Shown: piece by piece, positions 1 to 8,248 of the stretch | Numbering within the stretch: the stretch's first letter is position 1 | Layout of the letters: every line of letters begins with the position of its first letter | NCBI RefSeq assembly: GCF_009363275.1 | Contig: NZ_CP045324.1 | Coordinates: 1,736,001 to 1,800,000 of the forward strand | DNA length: 64,000 nt | Source of the DNA: Marinobacter sp. THAF197a | GTDB taxonomy: Bacteria; Pseudomonadota; Gammaproteobacteria; Pseudomonadales; Oleiphilaceae | Reading direction: 5' to 3' | Made by a program: the position numbers and the translations under genes | The notes under the pieces: generated by a model | The model's database searches: none | What the model saw: only the letters and a program-made list of their open reading frames with translations | Told to the model about the DNA's origin: nothing

Positions 1-2107
1 TAGAGGGGAGGTCGTTCAGGCCATCGCCCACCATCATTACTTTGTGACCTTCATCGCGAAGCTGATCGAGCACCGCCAGCTTCTGTTCCGGTGAGGCTTC
101 GCCAATCGCCGTTTTGATACCCAGTGCCTCAGCAACCTGCTGGACATGGGCCGATCGATCACCACTGAGGAGCAGGGTCCGTATTCCGGCTTGATTGAGT
201 GCCTTGATGGCTTGCCCGGCATCTTCGCGGATTTGATCATCCAGTTGGAAGCTGGCAAGCCATTGATCGGCGGTAGCGAGCCAGATTTCCATGCCAGAAG
301 CAATTTCTGCATGGGGGGGCGGAGCGGAAGTGTGTTGCTCAACGAACGCCTTGTGACCGATAAACACGGGCTTGCCATTAAAAGTACCAGACAAGCCTCC
401 GCCCAGATGGTTGTTCACATTCTCCACGGCCACCGATGCACATTCGTGAAAAACTCTGGCGATCGGATGTTCGGAGTGTTTTTCCAGGCCGGCTGCCAGT
501 TTCTGGCAGCTGGCTTGGTCCATGTCACCGAAGGTCTGGCTACCAGTCAGGGTCAGCTCGCCACGAGTCAAGGTGCCGGTTTTATCGAACACCACGGTGT
601 CGATGCTGTACAGGGATTCAAGTGTGTGGCCTTTGGTGGGCAGGAAGCCGAGTTTTCGCAGCCGCATGGTGGCTGAGGTGAGTGCTGTTGGTGTTGCGAG
701 AGAGAGGGCGCAGGGGCAGGTAACCACCAGCACGGACAAAGCGATGTCGAAGGCATTACCGGCGCCGGCCAGAACCCAGCCACCCCAGACAAGGGGCGTC
801 AGTATCAGTACCTGGCGAATAAACTTCCCGGCAATGCGATCTGCCAGGCGCGCCACGGGGGGCTTCTCGGACTGCACCCGGTCCAGTATCCGGAGGATAC
901 CGGAAAGCCGGGTTTCTGCACCGGCTTTGACTACCCGGATATCCAGTGGATTCTCGCCGTTAATGCTGCCCGCATGAACGATGTCGCCAGGGCCTCGGGA
1001 CTCGGGCAGGTATTCGCCGGTCAGGGCTGCTTCGTTTAGTGTGGATTCACCGGACACGATCTCTCCGTCCACCGGCAGTGTCTCGCCCGGGCGTACACGA
1101 ATAACATCACCAGCTTTGACTTCGTGGGCCGGCACCAGATCTGTCTCGCCATCCCGTACCATAGAGGCGACGGTTGGCTGAAATCCCGCCAGGGCACCGC
1201 CTGTCAGGCCTGCGCGGTAACGGGCCTGGACTTCCACATAGCGCCCCAGCAGAAGGAAAAAGGTAAACATGCATACGGATTCGAAATACACCTCTTCGCC
1301 ACCGAACACGGTGACCCAGGCACTGGCCACATAGGCGAGGCCGATAGCGATGGCCACCGGCACATCCATGGTCAGATGGCGGGTAGTCAGGTCACGCCAG
1401 GCGTTCTCGAAAAACGGTCGGGCACTGTACAGCAACACTGGCGTTGCCACGATCAGACTGAACCATCGAAAGAAGCTGACGTATTCCGGAGATAACTCAC
1501 TGATCAGCTCAAAATAGAGCGGAAACGCCAGCATCATGGTCTGGAACGAACCGGCGCCGGCAACCAGCAGCCGGATCAGCATGGTGCGGTGTTCGGCTTT
1601 CAGGGTCTGCTCGGCTTCGTCCGCCTGGTAGGGGCGAGCGGTATAGCCAAGCTGGTGGATGGCAATCAGCAGATCGCTGAGGCGGGTCTTATCCTGTGCC
1701 CACACCAGGCGCGCTCTCTGGGTACTGTGGTTAATCGAGAAAGCCTGAACGCCGGGGTGCTGCTTGAGGTGGTTCTCCAGCAACCAGATACAGGCCGCGC
1801 AGGTGATGCCGCTGATCAGCAGGTTCGCTTCCTGCCCGCCTTTTACCGGGACGACGAAGGATTTCTGGACCAGCGGGTGGTCCAGCTCCTTCAGGCGATC
1901 GGTTTCTGAACGGGTCAGCTCCCGCGGGGTAACGGCGGGTTCTGTTCGAAACTGATAGAAGCCTGTGAGCCCTTCGTTATGAATAGTTTCGCACACAGCC
2001 TTACAACCCTGGCAACAGAAGGGCCGGGTTTCGCCATCAAGTTCCAGGGTTATCGGCGGGTGGCCGTCCGCTGGCTCACCGCAATGGAAGCATTTCAGGC
2101 CACTCAC
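1..2107 (-). CDS. ccoI: CcoI/FixI copper-transporting P1B-type ATPase (partial)
   Basis: Inner-membrane ATPase that supplies copper for cbb3 oxidase assembly. The 702 codons present read without a stop to the left edge, so the C-terminus lies outside. A CCQGC metal site (residues 31-35) precedes a heavy-metal-associated domain with CAAC (103-106), then membrane helices, the CPC ion-path motif (464-466), the phosphorylation motif DKTGT with Asp508, and the hinge GDGLND (694-699) just before the edge. I chose GTG at 2107, whose GTGA overlaps the fixH stop and suggests translational coupling. The family is usually around 800 residues, so about 100 are missing. CcoI rather than general CopA is inferred from the extra N-terminal cysteine cluster and the position after ccoG and fixH. 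Confidence 0.95.
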   Translation of the reverse strand, partial: MSGLKCFHCGEPADGHPPITLELDGETRPFCCQGCKAVCETIHNEGLTGFYQFRTEPAVTPRELTRSETDRLKELDHPLVQKSFVVPVKGGQEANLLISGITCAACIWLLENHLKQHPGVQAFSINHSTQRARLVWAQDKTRLSDLLIAIHQLGYTARPYQADEAEQTLKAEHRTMLIRLLVAGAGSFQTMMLAFPLYFELISELSPEYVSFFRWFSLIVATPVLLYSARPFFENAWRDLTTRHLTMDVPVAIAIGLAYVASAWVTVFGGEEVYFESVCMFTFFLLLGRYVEVQARYRAGLTGGALAGFQPTVASMVRDGETDLVPAHEVKAGDVIRVRPGETLPVDGEIVSGESTLNEAALTGEYLPESRGPGDIVHAGSINGENPLDIRVVKAGAETRLSGILRILDRVQSEKPPVARLADRIAGKFIRQVLILTPLVWGGWVLAGAGNAFDIALSVLVVTCPCALSLATPTALTSATMRLRKLGFLPTKGHTLESLYSIDTVVFDKTGTLTRGELTLTGSQTFGDMDQASCQKLAAGLEKHSEHPIARVFHECASVAVENVNNHLGGGLSGTFNGKPVFIGHKAFVEQHTSAPPPHAEIASGMEIWLATADQWLASFQLDDQIREDAGQAIKALNQAGIRTLLLSGDRSAHVQQVAEALGIKTAIGEASPEQKLAVLDQLRDEGHKVMMVGDGLNDLPS

Positions 2108-2619
2108 CCCTGGGTGGAGCTGGTCGCTTTCAGGGCGATTTTGTCGGACGCCGGCAGCCAGAATTCGCCTTTTACACGCCAGTCGTTGTCTGGGCCCTGC
2201 AGGTCGTAGTACCAGCGGCCATCCATATCCTCGATCAGGTTACCGGTGTACTCTCCGGCTGCCATTCGACGAAACTGGATGGTGCGATCCCGCTCTGACA
2301 TGGTCGGGTGGTACAGGTTGAGAACCAGGTACGGGTAGTCTGCTGCGCCTTCGTTGCTTTCCAGAGTCAGGCGTGCAGAGCGCTCGTCCACGGTCAGTCC
2401 GCCTTTCAGACCAAGATCCAGGGCTTTCTGGTCCCGTGCGATGGCCATATTGATGCCGCGCCCTTCACGGGAGTAGTCATCCGTCACCATGGAAGGAGAA
2501 AGAATGCTGCCCACCGTCAGTATGGTCATACCGGAGATAATTGCAGCGATCGGAAATATCGTCAAAAACCAGAACCAGGGTTGGCGATACCAGGGTGCTA
2601 CGGGGGTGTTGTCAGTCAT
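2104..2619 (-). CDS. ccoH: CcoH/FixH cbb3 oxidase assembly protein
   Basis: Small membrane protein of the FixH family needed for stable cbb3 oxidase assembly, acting with CcoI. The 171 residues begin with a short cytoplasmic stretch rich in Pro and Trp, then one transmembrane helix (about 15-37), then a periplasmic domain containing an LNLYHPT segment and a WYYDLQG segment near the end. I start at the internal ATG (2619). The frame stays open upstream to 2661, but those 14 extra residues look unrelated to the family. It lies between ccoG (stop 2668) and ccoI (4-base overlap), in one operon. Confidence 0.88.
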   Translation of the reverse strand: MTDNTPVAPWYRQPWFWFLTIFPIAAIISGMTILTVGSILSPSMVTDDYSREGRGINMAIARDQKALDLGLKGGLTVDERSARLTLESNEGAADYPYLVLNLYHPTMSERDRTIQFRRMAAGEYTGNLIEDMDGRWYYDLQGPDNDWRVKGEFWLPASDKIALKATSSTQG

Positions 2620-2667
2620 TACGCTATCAACTCTTGTCAGTGTATCGGGTCTGCGGCTCACGATATC

Positions 2668-4101
2668 CTATCGCGGCCTTGGACCAACAAAACGGCTTTC
2701 AGTTTCAAGAATAAGTGATGGATCTGTTTCGGACTCCGCATAGAAACGGATGGTGTTATTGGTGTCCGGGATAGATTCGGGCGGAACATCCACGACGGTC
2801 GGCAGTGAGCGGATTTCGGAGCTGGCAACTGTGACGTTGGTTGTTGTCAGAATCCGGATGCCTTCAAGCCCCTCAACCGACAGGTTGAAGGTCTGGGGAA
2901 CTTCCGACATGTTCTGGATTTTTATCGTGTACGAGTTCTCAACGTGGCCTTCGCCGTTGAAGCTGAAAAGCGCGCCACGGTCACGCAGTACGTCCATTTT
3001 GGCCGGTACCCGCGTGACCAGAGTGAAAATAATCGCTCCGATCATCAGGGTCAGAACCGCACCGTAGCCAAAGGTCCTTGGCCGCAGAAGCTTCGAGGTC
3101 TTGCCTTCCAGCTCGTTCTCGGTGGTGTATCGGATCAGGCCTTTGGGGTAATCCATTTTTTCCATGACTTCATCGCAGGCGTCGATACACAGCGCGCAGC
3201 CAATGCATTCATACTGCAAGCCATCGCGGATATCGATACCTGTGGGGCATACCTGCACGCACTGGCCGCAGTCAATGCAGTCACCCAGGCCGACGTCTGC
3301 GGGATTGACGCTTTTCTTGCGGCCACCACGGGGCTCACCCCGGTTTGGGTCATAGGAGACAATCCGGGTGTTCGGGTCGAACATGACAGACTGGAAACGG
3401 GCATACGGGCACATGTACAGGCAAACCTGCTCGCGCATCCAGCCTGCGTTCAGGTAGGTGGCGACAGTGAAGAACGCCACCCAGAAATAGGCCCACCCGT
3501 TGGCCTGAAGGGTGAACAGGTCAATGATCAGTTCCCGGATCGGGTAGAAGTAGCCGACAAATGTCAGGCCCGTCGCCAGTGCCACGAAAAGCCACAAGCC
3601 GTGCTTGATGGATTTCTTGGTTATTTTTTCCGGTGAGTTGGGGGCTTTGTCCAGCTTCATGCGCTTGTTGCGGCTGCCCTCAACTTTCTCCTCAATCCAC
3701 ATGAAGATGAAGGTCCAGACAGTCTGGGGGCAGGTATAGCCGCACCAGACCCGGCCAAACAGGGTGGTAATGAAGAACAGGCCAAAGGCACAGATAATCA
3801 GCATGCCCGAGAGCAGGAAGAAGTCTTTGGGGAAGAAGGTGACGCCATACAGGTGGAATTCCCGTGCCGGCAGATCAAAGTGAATCAGCGGCTGGCCATC
3901 GAGTGTCAGCCAGACAAACAGAAAGTACATGCCCATGAGCAGCGTCAGGCTGACGTTGCGGATCTTCTGGAACGTGCCTTTCACTTCCTTGACGTAAATC
4001 TTCTTACGGCTGGCGTAGAGATCGACGGTTTCCGGCTGGTCTTTTTTATTGGGGGGCTCGGAGGAAGGGTCTACCTGGGTGACCGGAATTTCATTGCTCA
4101 T
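2668..4101 (-). CDS. ccoG: CcoG/FixG cytochrome c oxidase accessory ferredoxin-type protein
   Basis: Membrane-bound iron-sulfur protein of the CcoG (RdxA/FixG) family, which in related bacteria reduces copper during cbb3 maturation. 477 residues with several hydrophobic helices in the N-terminal half, conserved TCPQTVW and MCPYARFQS cysteine segments, two ferredoxin-type clusters (CIDCGQCVQVCP and CIGCALCIDAC), a further helix, and a C-terminal immunoglobulin-like periplasmic domain. Length is normal for the family. The ATG has a good ribosome site, GGGAGA. It starts about 130 bases after ccoP, and that gap folds into two strong hairpins (see 4155-4224), so it may be expressed at a different level from the oxidase subunits. 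Confidence 0.96.
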   Translation of the reverse strand: MSNEIPVTQVDPSSEPPNKKDQPETVDLYASRKKIYVKEVKGTFQKIRNVSLTLLMGMYFLFVWLTLDGQPLIHFDLPAREFHLYGVTFFPKDFFLLSGMLIICAFGLFFITTLFGRVWCGYTCPQTVWTFIFMWIEEKVEGSRNKRMKLDKAPNSPEKITKKSIKHGLWLFVALATGLTFVGYFYPIRELIIDLFTLQANGWAYFWVAFFTVATYLNAGWMREQVCLYMCPYARFQSVMFDPNTRIVSYDPNRGEPRGGRKKSVNPADVGLGDCIDCGQCVQVCPTGIDIRDGLQYECIGCALCIDACDEVMEKMDYPKGLIRYTTENELEGKTSKLLRPRTFGYGAVLTLMIGAIIFTLVTRVPAKMDVLRDRGALFSFNGEGHVENSYTIKIQNMSEVPQTFNLSVEGLEGIRILTTTNVTVASSEIRSLPTVVDVPPESIPDTNNTIRFYAESETDPSLILETESRFVGPRPR

Positions 4102-4154
4102 GGGTATCTCCCGAAAGGTGTCGTGCTGGGAGCGGGCCTCGAGGGTCAGCTGAT

Positions 4155-4224
4155 CTTCTCAAGCCTGCACCCGCGGGGCAGGTGCAGGGTTGAGAAGACC
4201 GGGCCGGGATATTCCCGGCCGGTC
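4155..4224 (-). promoter_or_regulatory. Two tandem hairpins between ccoP and ccoG
   Basis: On the transcript, a 12-bp stem with one bulge (4224-4197; arms start GACCGG and end CCGGTC) is followed directly by a second one: CTTCTCAA pairs with TTGAGAAG, and after one G-G mismatch CCTGCACC pairs with GGTGCAGG (4197-4155). Neither is followed by a T run, so a classic intrinsic terminator is unlikely. By analogy they may protect the 3' end of the ccoNOQP message or mark a processing point before ccoGHI. That role is inference. Confidence 0.6.
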
Positions 4225-4228
4225 TGGC

Positions 4229-5119
4229 TCAGTTTGACAGGCTGTAAACGTAGGCTGCCAGGATCTGGATCTGATCGTCTGTCAGACGGCCTTCCTGAGC
4301 TGGCATCTCGTTCTGGCGACCGTGTTCGACGGTCTCCCGGATCCACTCGTAGGTAGAGCCGTACAGCCAGATGTTGTCGGTCAGGTTGGGCGCACCCATT
4401 GCGGTCATGCCGGTGCCATCTGCACCGTGACAAGCCGCACAGGCTTGCTGGTAAACAGCTTCACCCGCTTTTGCAGCCTCGGCATCCCGCTCACGACCAC
4501 TGTAGCTCAGTACAAAGTTGACAACCTGATCAACCTGTTGGCTGGTCATGTTGGGCATAACGCCTTTGGCAGGCATGTTACCCTGGCGACCTTTGGCGAT
4601 GCTGTGCCAGATTTGCTCGGGTTCACCGCCCCACAGCCAGTCGTCGTCGGTCAGGTTGGGGAAGCCCACCTGGCCGCGAGCGGCAGTACCGTGGCACACC
4701 GAACAGTTGTTGGCATACAAGCGCTGGCCAATTTTCATGGCATCTTCGTTCTGCGCCAGCTCCGGGATCGGGGTGTCGCCAAACTGGGCGTAGATTTCAC
4801 CATACCTGGCATCGGCTTTGGCCACTTCCGCTTCCCACTGGTTGGCAGAGGTCCAGCCCAGAATGCCCTTGAAGTTACCCAGGCCCGGATAGAGAGCCAG
4901 GTATCCCAGTGCAAACACACAGGTTGCGATGAACAGGTAAAACCACCACTTTGGCAGCGGGTTGTCGTATTCCTCGATGCCATCGAAGGAATGGCCCATT
5001 GTGCGGTCGGTTTCGGTATCGGTCGTCTGGCTTTTGCGGGTGGCCCAAAGCAGCCACCAGCAGCCGAAGATGGTACCGAGCACGATCACGCTGATCCAGA
5101 TGCTCCAGAAGGTACTCAT
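4229..5119 (-). CDS. ccoP: CcoP, cbb3 oxidase diheme subunit III
   Basis: Membrane-anchored diheme cytochrome c that passes electrons to CcoO and CcoN. 296 residues: an N-terminal hydrophobic helix, a cytoplasmic-looking charged loop, a second helix around residues 60-80, then two cytochrome c domains with haem motifs CSVCH and CAACH, each followed by a downstream methionine ligand region (MPAKG, MPAQ). Length matches the family. Its ATG overlaps the ccoQ stop by four bases (ATGA). It is the last structural gene before the hairpin region. Confidence 0.97.
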   Translation of the reverse strand: MSTFWSIWISVIVLGTIFGCWWLLWATRKSQTTDTETDRTMGHSFDGIEEYDNPLPKWWFYLFIATCVFALGYLALYPGLGNFKGILGWTSANQWEAEVAKADARYGEIYAQFGDTPIPELAQNEDAMKIGQRLYANNCSVCHGTAARGQVGFPNLTDDDWLWGGEPEQIWHSIAKGRQGNMPAKGVMPNMTSQQVDQVVNFVLSYSGRERDAEAAKAGEAVYQQACAACHGADGTGMTAMGAPNLTDNIWLYGSTYEWIRETVEHGRQNEMPAQEGRLTDDQIQILAAYVYSLSN

Positions 5120-5307
5120 TGTTTCTTCTCCGTTTTTTCCTGTTCGAGCGTACGCTTGGCTACTTCATCGTCGTCATCGGAGAAGGGTAGCTTTGAGGCT
5201 TCCTCATTCGCCTTCTTTCGGTGGGCGCTGAACGCCCACCAAATGATGCCGAGAAAAATCGCCATGATGACCAGCGAGTGTATGCCGCGTAACTCATTAA
5301 TATCCAT
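5116..5307 (-). CDS. ccoQ: CcoQ/FixQ, cbb3 oxidase small subunit
   Basis: 63-residue single-helix protein that stabilises CcoP association and the active oxidase in related species. One hydrophobic segment (about 11-27, containing IIWWAF) is followed by a charged tail with an acidic DDDD stretch and a Lys/Glu-rich end. It sits between ccoO (stop 4 bases upstream of its ATG) and ccoP (4-base overlap), the standard ccoNOQP position. Sequence conservation in this family is weak, so the assignment rests mainly on context and topology. Confidence 0.92.
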   Translation of the reverse strand: MDINELRGIHSLVIMAIFLGIIWWAFSAHRKKANEEASKLPFSDDDDEVAKRTLEQEKTEKKQ

Positions 5308-5311
5308 GGGA

Positions 5312-5920
5312 TCACCGTTTGTCTGAAATCACAGTACCCAGCTGTTGCAGGTATGCGACCAGTGCTTCGATTTCAAACTTGCCTTCGATGTCTGAGGCAG
5401 CACTTGCTACCTGCTCGTCGGTATAAGGCACGCCGAGGGTCTGCAGTGTTCTCATTCGGGCTTCGATGGTGGTGTGCTTCACACGGTTATCAAACAGCCA
5501 GGGGAAAGCCGGCATGTTGGACTCAGGCACCACGCTGCGCGGATCGTACAGGTGCTGGCGCTGCCAGGCATCGGAGTAACGACCACCCACGCGGGCCAGG
5601 TCAGGGCCGGTGCGCTTGGATCCCCACAGGAACGGGCGGTCATAAACGAACTCGCCCGCCACGGAGTAGTGGCCATAACGCTCGGTTTCCGCCCGGAACG
5701 GGCGAATCTGCTGGGTATGGCACACGTGGCAGCCCTCGCGGATGTAGATGTCCCGGCCTTCCAGTTCCAGTGCGGACAGCGGTTCCAGACCATCAACGGG
5801 CTGGTTCACGTCCTTCTGGAAGAACAGGGGCACTACTTCGGCCAGAAAGCCGCCGCTGATGACCACCACAATCAGGACGATCATCAGGCCAAGGTTCTTT
5901 TCTACTATTTCGTGTCTCAT
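5312..5920 (-). CDS. ccoO: CcoO, cbb3 oxidase monoheme subunit II
   Basis: Membrane-anchored monoheme cytochrome c subunit. 202 residues with one N-terminal helix (about 10-30) and a periplasmic haem domain carrying CHVCH in the conserved REGCHVCHTQQIRPF setting, plus NMPAFPW providing the likely methionine ligand. Length is normal. ccoN ends 13 bases upstream and ccoQ begins 4 bases downstream, so the four subunit genes are tightly co-transcribed. Confidence 0.97.
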   Translation of the reverse strand: MRHEIVEKNLGLMIVLIVVVISGGFLAEVVPLFFQKDVNQPVDGLEPLSALELEGRDIYIREGCHVCHTQQIRPFRAETERYGHYSVAGEFVYDRPFLWGSKRTGPDLARVGGRYSDAWQRQHLYDPRSVVPESNMPAFPWLFDNRVKHTTIEARMRTLQTLGVPYTDEQVASAASDIEGKFEIEALVAYLQQLGTVISDKR

Positions 5921-5933
5921 CTGGTCTCTCCCC

Positions 5934-7364
5934 TTACGCCGCTTGAACGGCAGCGTTGTCCTGTGCTGCGGCTTCTTTCTGGCGTACGGTCATGTACACG
6001 TTGTAAGCCATGATCAGCATGCCGGTCAGGAAGATGGCGCCACCAATAAACCGGACGAAATAGCCGGGGTAGGACGCTTCCAGAGATTCAACGAAGCTGT
6101 AGGTCAGAGTGCCGTCTTCGTTAACTGCGCGCCACATCAGGCCCTGCATGATACCGTTAACCCACATGGCAACGATGTACAGGACGGTACCAACAGTAGC
6201 CAGCCAGAAGTGAACGTTGATCAGCGCACTGCTGTACATGGCTTGCAGGCCCCACAGTTTCGGGACCAGGTGGTAGACCGCACCGATACTGATCATGGCT
6301 ACCCAGCCCAGGGCACCGGAGTGCACGTGGCCGATGGTCCAGTCAGTGTTGTGGGACAGTGCGTTAACGGTCTTGATGGACATCATCGGGCCTTCGAAGG
6401 TCGACATGCCGTAGAAGGACAGGGAGACCACCAGGAAGCGCAGAATCGGATCGGTACGCAGTTTGTGCCAGGCACCAGACAGGGTCATCATGCCGTTGAT
6501 CATGCCGCCCCAGGACGGAGCCAGCAGGATCAGAGACATGACCATGCCTGCAGTCTGTGCCCAGTCAGGCAGCGCAGAGTAGTGCAGGTGGTGGCCGCCG
6601 GCCCACACGTAGGTGGTGATCAGCGCCCAGAAGTGCACGATCGACAAGCGGTAGGAGTAAACCGGACGGTTTGCCTGCTTGGGTACGAAATAGTACATCA
6701 TGCCCAGGAAGCCGGCGGTCAGGAAGAAGCCAACGGCGTTGTGGCCGTACCACCATTGCATCATGGCGTCAGTGACACCCGCGTACGCCGAGTAGGATTT
6801 CCAGGCGGTAGCTGGCAGGGCCATGTTGTTACCGATGTGCAGAACTGCCACGGTAATGATGAATGCGCCGTAGAACCAGTTGGCCACATAGATGTGCGGT
6901 GTGCTGCGCTTCATCACGGTACCGAAGAATACCAGCGCGTAGGTTACCCACACGATGGCAATGGCGATATCAATCGGCCATTCCAGCTCTGCGTATTCCT
7001 TGGAAGAGGTGATGCCCAGTGGCAAGGTAATGGCGGCCGATACAATGATCGCCTGCCAGCCCCAGAATGTGAACGCTGCCATACCATCGGAGAACAGGCG
7101 GGCCTGACAGGTCCGCTGTACAACGTAGTAAGAGGTAGCAAACAGGGCACTTCCACCAAAGCCGAAGATGACGGCGTTGGTGTGCAGCGGCCGCAGGCGA
7201 CCGAAGTGAGTCCAGGGCAGATCGAGGTTGAGGGATGGCCAAACCAGCTGTGCTGCAATCAGCACACCCAGAGCCATGCCTACAATACCCCATACCACTG
7301 TCATGATGGCGAATTGTCTCACCACCTTGTAGTTGTATGTCAGGTTTGCATTTACTGTGCTCAT
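5934..7364 (-). CDS. ccoN: CcoN, cbb3 oxidase catalytic subunit I
   Basis: Haem-copper oxygen-reducing subunit with about twelve transmembrane helices in 476 residues. Visible landmarks are LHTNAVIFGFGG with a low-spin haem ligand, WYGHNAVGFFL with a CuB ligand, AGGHHLHY with the paired CuB histidines, and HVHSGALGWVAM and GAVYHLVPK toward the C-terminus. It is the first gene of the cco operon and lies behind an Anr/FNR-type promoter (7400-7448). The oxidase has very high oxygen affinity and conserves energy by proton pumping in studied species. Confidence 0.98.
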   Translation of the reverse strand: MSTVNANLTYNYKVVRQFAIMTVVWGIVGMALGVLIAAQLVWPSLNLDLPWTHFGRLRPLHTNAVIFGFGGSALFATSYYVVQRTCQARLFSDGMAAFTFWGWQAIIVSAAITLPLGITSSKEYAELEWPIDIAIAIVWVTYALVFFGTVMKRSTPHIYVANWFYGAFIITVAVLHIGNNMALPATAWKSYSAYAGVTDAMMQWWYGHNAVGFFLTAGFLGMMYYFVPKQANRPVYSYRLSIVHFWALITTYVWAGGHHLHYSALPDWAQTAGMVMSLILLAPSWGGMINGMMTLSGAWHKLRTDPILRFLVVSLSFYGMSTFEGPMMSIKTVNALSHNTDWTIGHVHSGALGWVAMISIGAVYHLVPKLWGLQAMYSSALINVHFWLATVGTVLYIVAMWVNGIMQGLMWRAVNEDGTLTYSFVESLEASYPGYFVRFIGGAIFLTGMLIMAYNVYMTVRQKEAAAQDNAAVQAA

Positions 7365-7399
7365 AGCCTTACCAATGGGTTTAGGATGGGGAAATATGC

Positions 7400-7448
7400 G
7401 GGCGCAAGTATGGAGAAACCATTAGGCCTTTGCAATGATTCAGGTCAA
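7400..7448 (-). promoter_or_regulatory. Anr/FNR-dependent promoter of ccoNOQP
   Basis: On the minus strand, TTGACCTGAATCAT (7448-7435) matches the FNR/Anr consensus TTGAT-N4-ATCAA at 8 of 10 fixed positions. A -10-like CATACT lies at 7412-7407, placing the box centre about 41.5 bases upstream of a start near 7400, which is the class II FNR geometry. The leader would be about 36 bases. This implies induction under low oxygen. Confidence 0.75.
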
Positions 7449-7585
7449 CTCCTGACATTCGTCAAATCCGCTGGAATCAGCAGTTTGGCCAACAGTTTGC
7501 AAGACTTGAACCGCGTTACAAAAGCACCTTGAAGGTTTCTGCTCGGTTGCTAATGATACCCCCTGACAGCGAGGAGTTGAATGTT

Positions 7586-8248
7586 GTGAACCGGATTAAG
7601 ACCAAAGGCTACGGTAAAGGGGTCAAAAGAGTCATGTTGCTGGCCCATGGGGCCGGCGCGCCCATGGACTCCCCTTTTATGGAGCAACTATCTGAAGCTT
7701 TGGATCGGCAGGGGATTGCAACGGTCAGGTTTGAGTTTCCGTATATGGTTCGGCGGCGGGAAGACGGCCGCAAGCGGCCACCGGACCGAATGCCTGTGTT
7801 GCTGGATTCATTCCAGGCCGAAGTGGCGCGGGTGCGAGATGAGGTGGGTGAAGATTGCCAGGTGCTGGTTGGAGGGAAGTCGATGGGTGGTCGGGTTGCC
7901 TCAATGCTGGCCAGTGACCATGCTACGGATATTTCCGGGGTTATCTGCTATGGCTACCCATTCCATCCCCCGGGCAAGCCCGATCGTTGGCGTATTGATC
8001 ACTTTTCGACCGTTGGCTGCCCGATGATGATTGTACAGGGAACCCGGGACCCTTTCGGCAAGCCGGAGGAGGTAGCGGCCCAGGGCGAGATGCCGGGGCT
8101 TGCCCGGCTGTGCTGGCTGGATGGCGGAAACCATGACTTTCAGACGCCGGCAAGGCATCCGGACAGCCAGGCAACCCTTATCGAGCGGGCGGCTGGCGAA
8201 ACCGGCCGATTTGTTCAGGAGTTGCTGGCGGGCTCGGAGCTGCGTTGA
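7586..8248 (+). CDS. Alpha/beta hydrolase, dienelactone-hydrolase-like
   Basis: Predicted cytosolic serine hydrolase of about 220 residues. The sequence shows an oxyanion-type LLAHGAGAPMDSPFM segment, the nucleophile elbow GGKSMGG (GxSxG), a late acidic segment (VQGTRDPFG) and a catalytic histidine in DGGNHDF. This pattern fits the small KANL3/Tex30-like hydrolases often named alpha/beta family hydrolase; the substrate is unknown. I chose GTG at 7586 because GAGGAG lies nine bases upstream; the frame is open back to 7529 with an ATG at 7553. It points away from ccoN, and its 3' end overlaps the oppositely oriented diguanylate cyclase by 34 bases. Confidence 0.82.
   Translation: MNRIKTKGYGKGVKRVMLLAHGAGAPMDSPFMEQLSEALDRQGIATVRFEFPYMVRRREDGRKRPPDRMPVLLDSFQAEVARVRDEVGEDCQVLVGGKSMGGRVASMLASDHATDISGVICYGYPFHPPGKPDRWRIDHFSTVGCPMMIVQGTRDPFGKPEEVAAQGEMPGLARLCWLDGGNHDFQTPARHPDSQATLIERAAGETGRFVQELLAGSELR

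Noticed and set aside
2620..2661. Upstream extension of fixH
   Set aside because: It adds 14 residues with no similarity to the family; the internal ATG gives the expected N-terminus.
5748..7532. Plus-strand open frame of 594 codons opposite ccoN and ccoO
   Set aside because: It is antisense to two certain genes. The product is rich in His, Gln and Gly with no domain, as expected for a shadow frame in GC-rich coding DNA.
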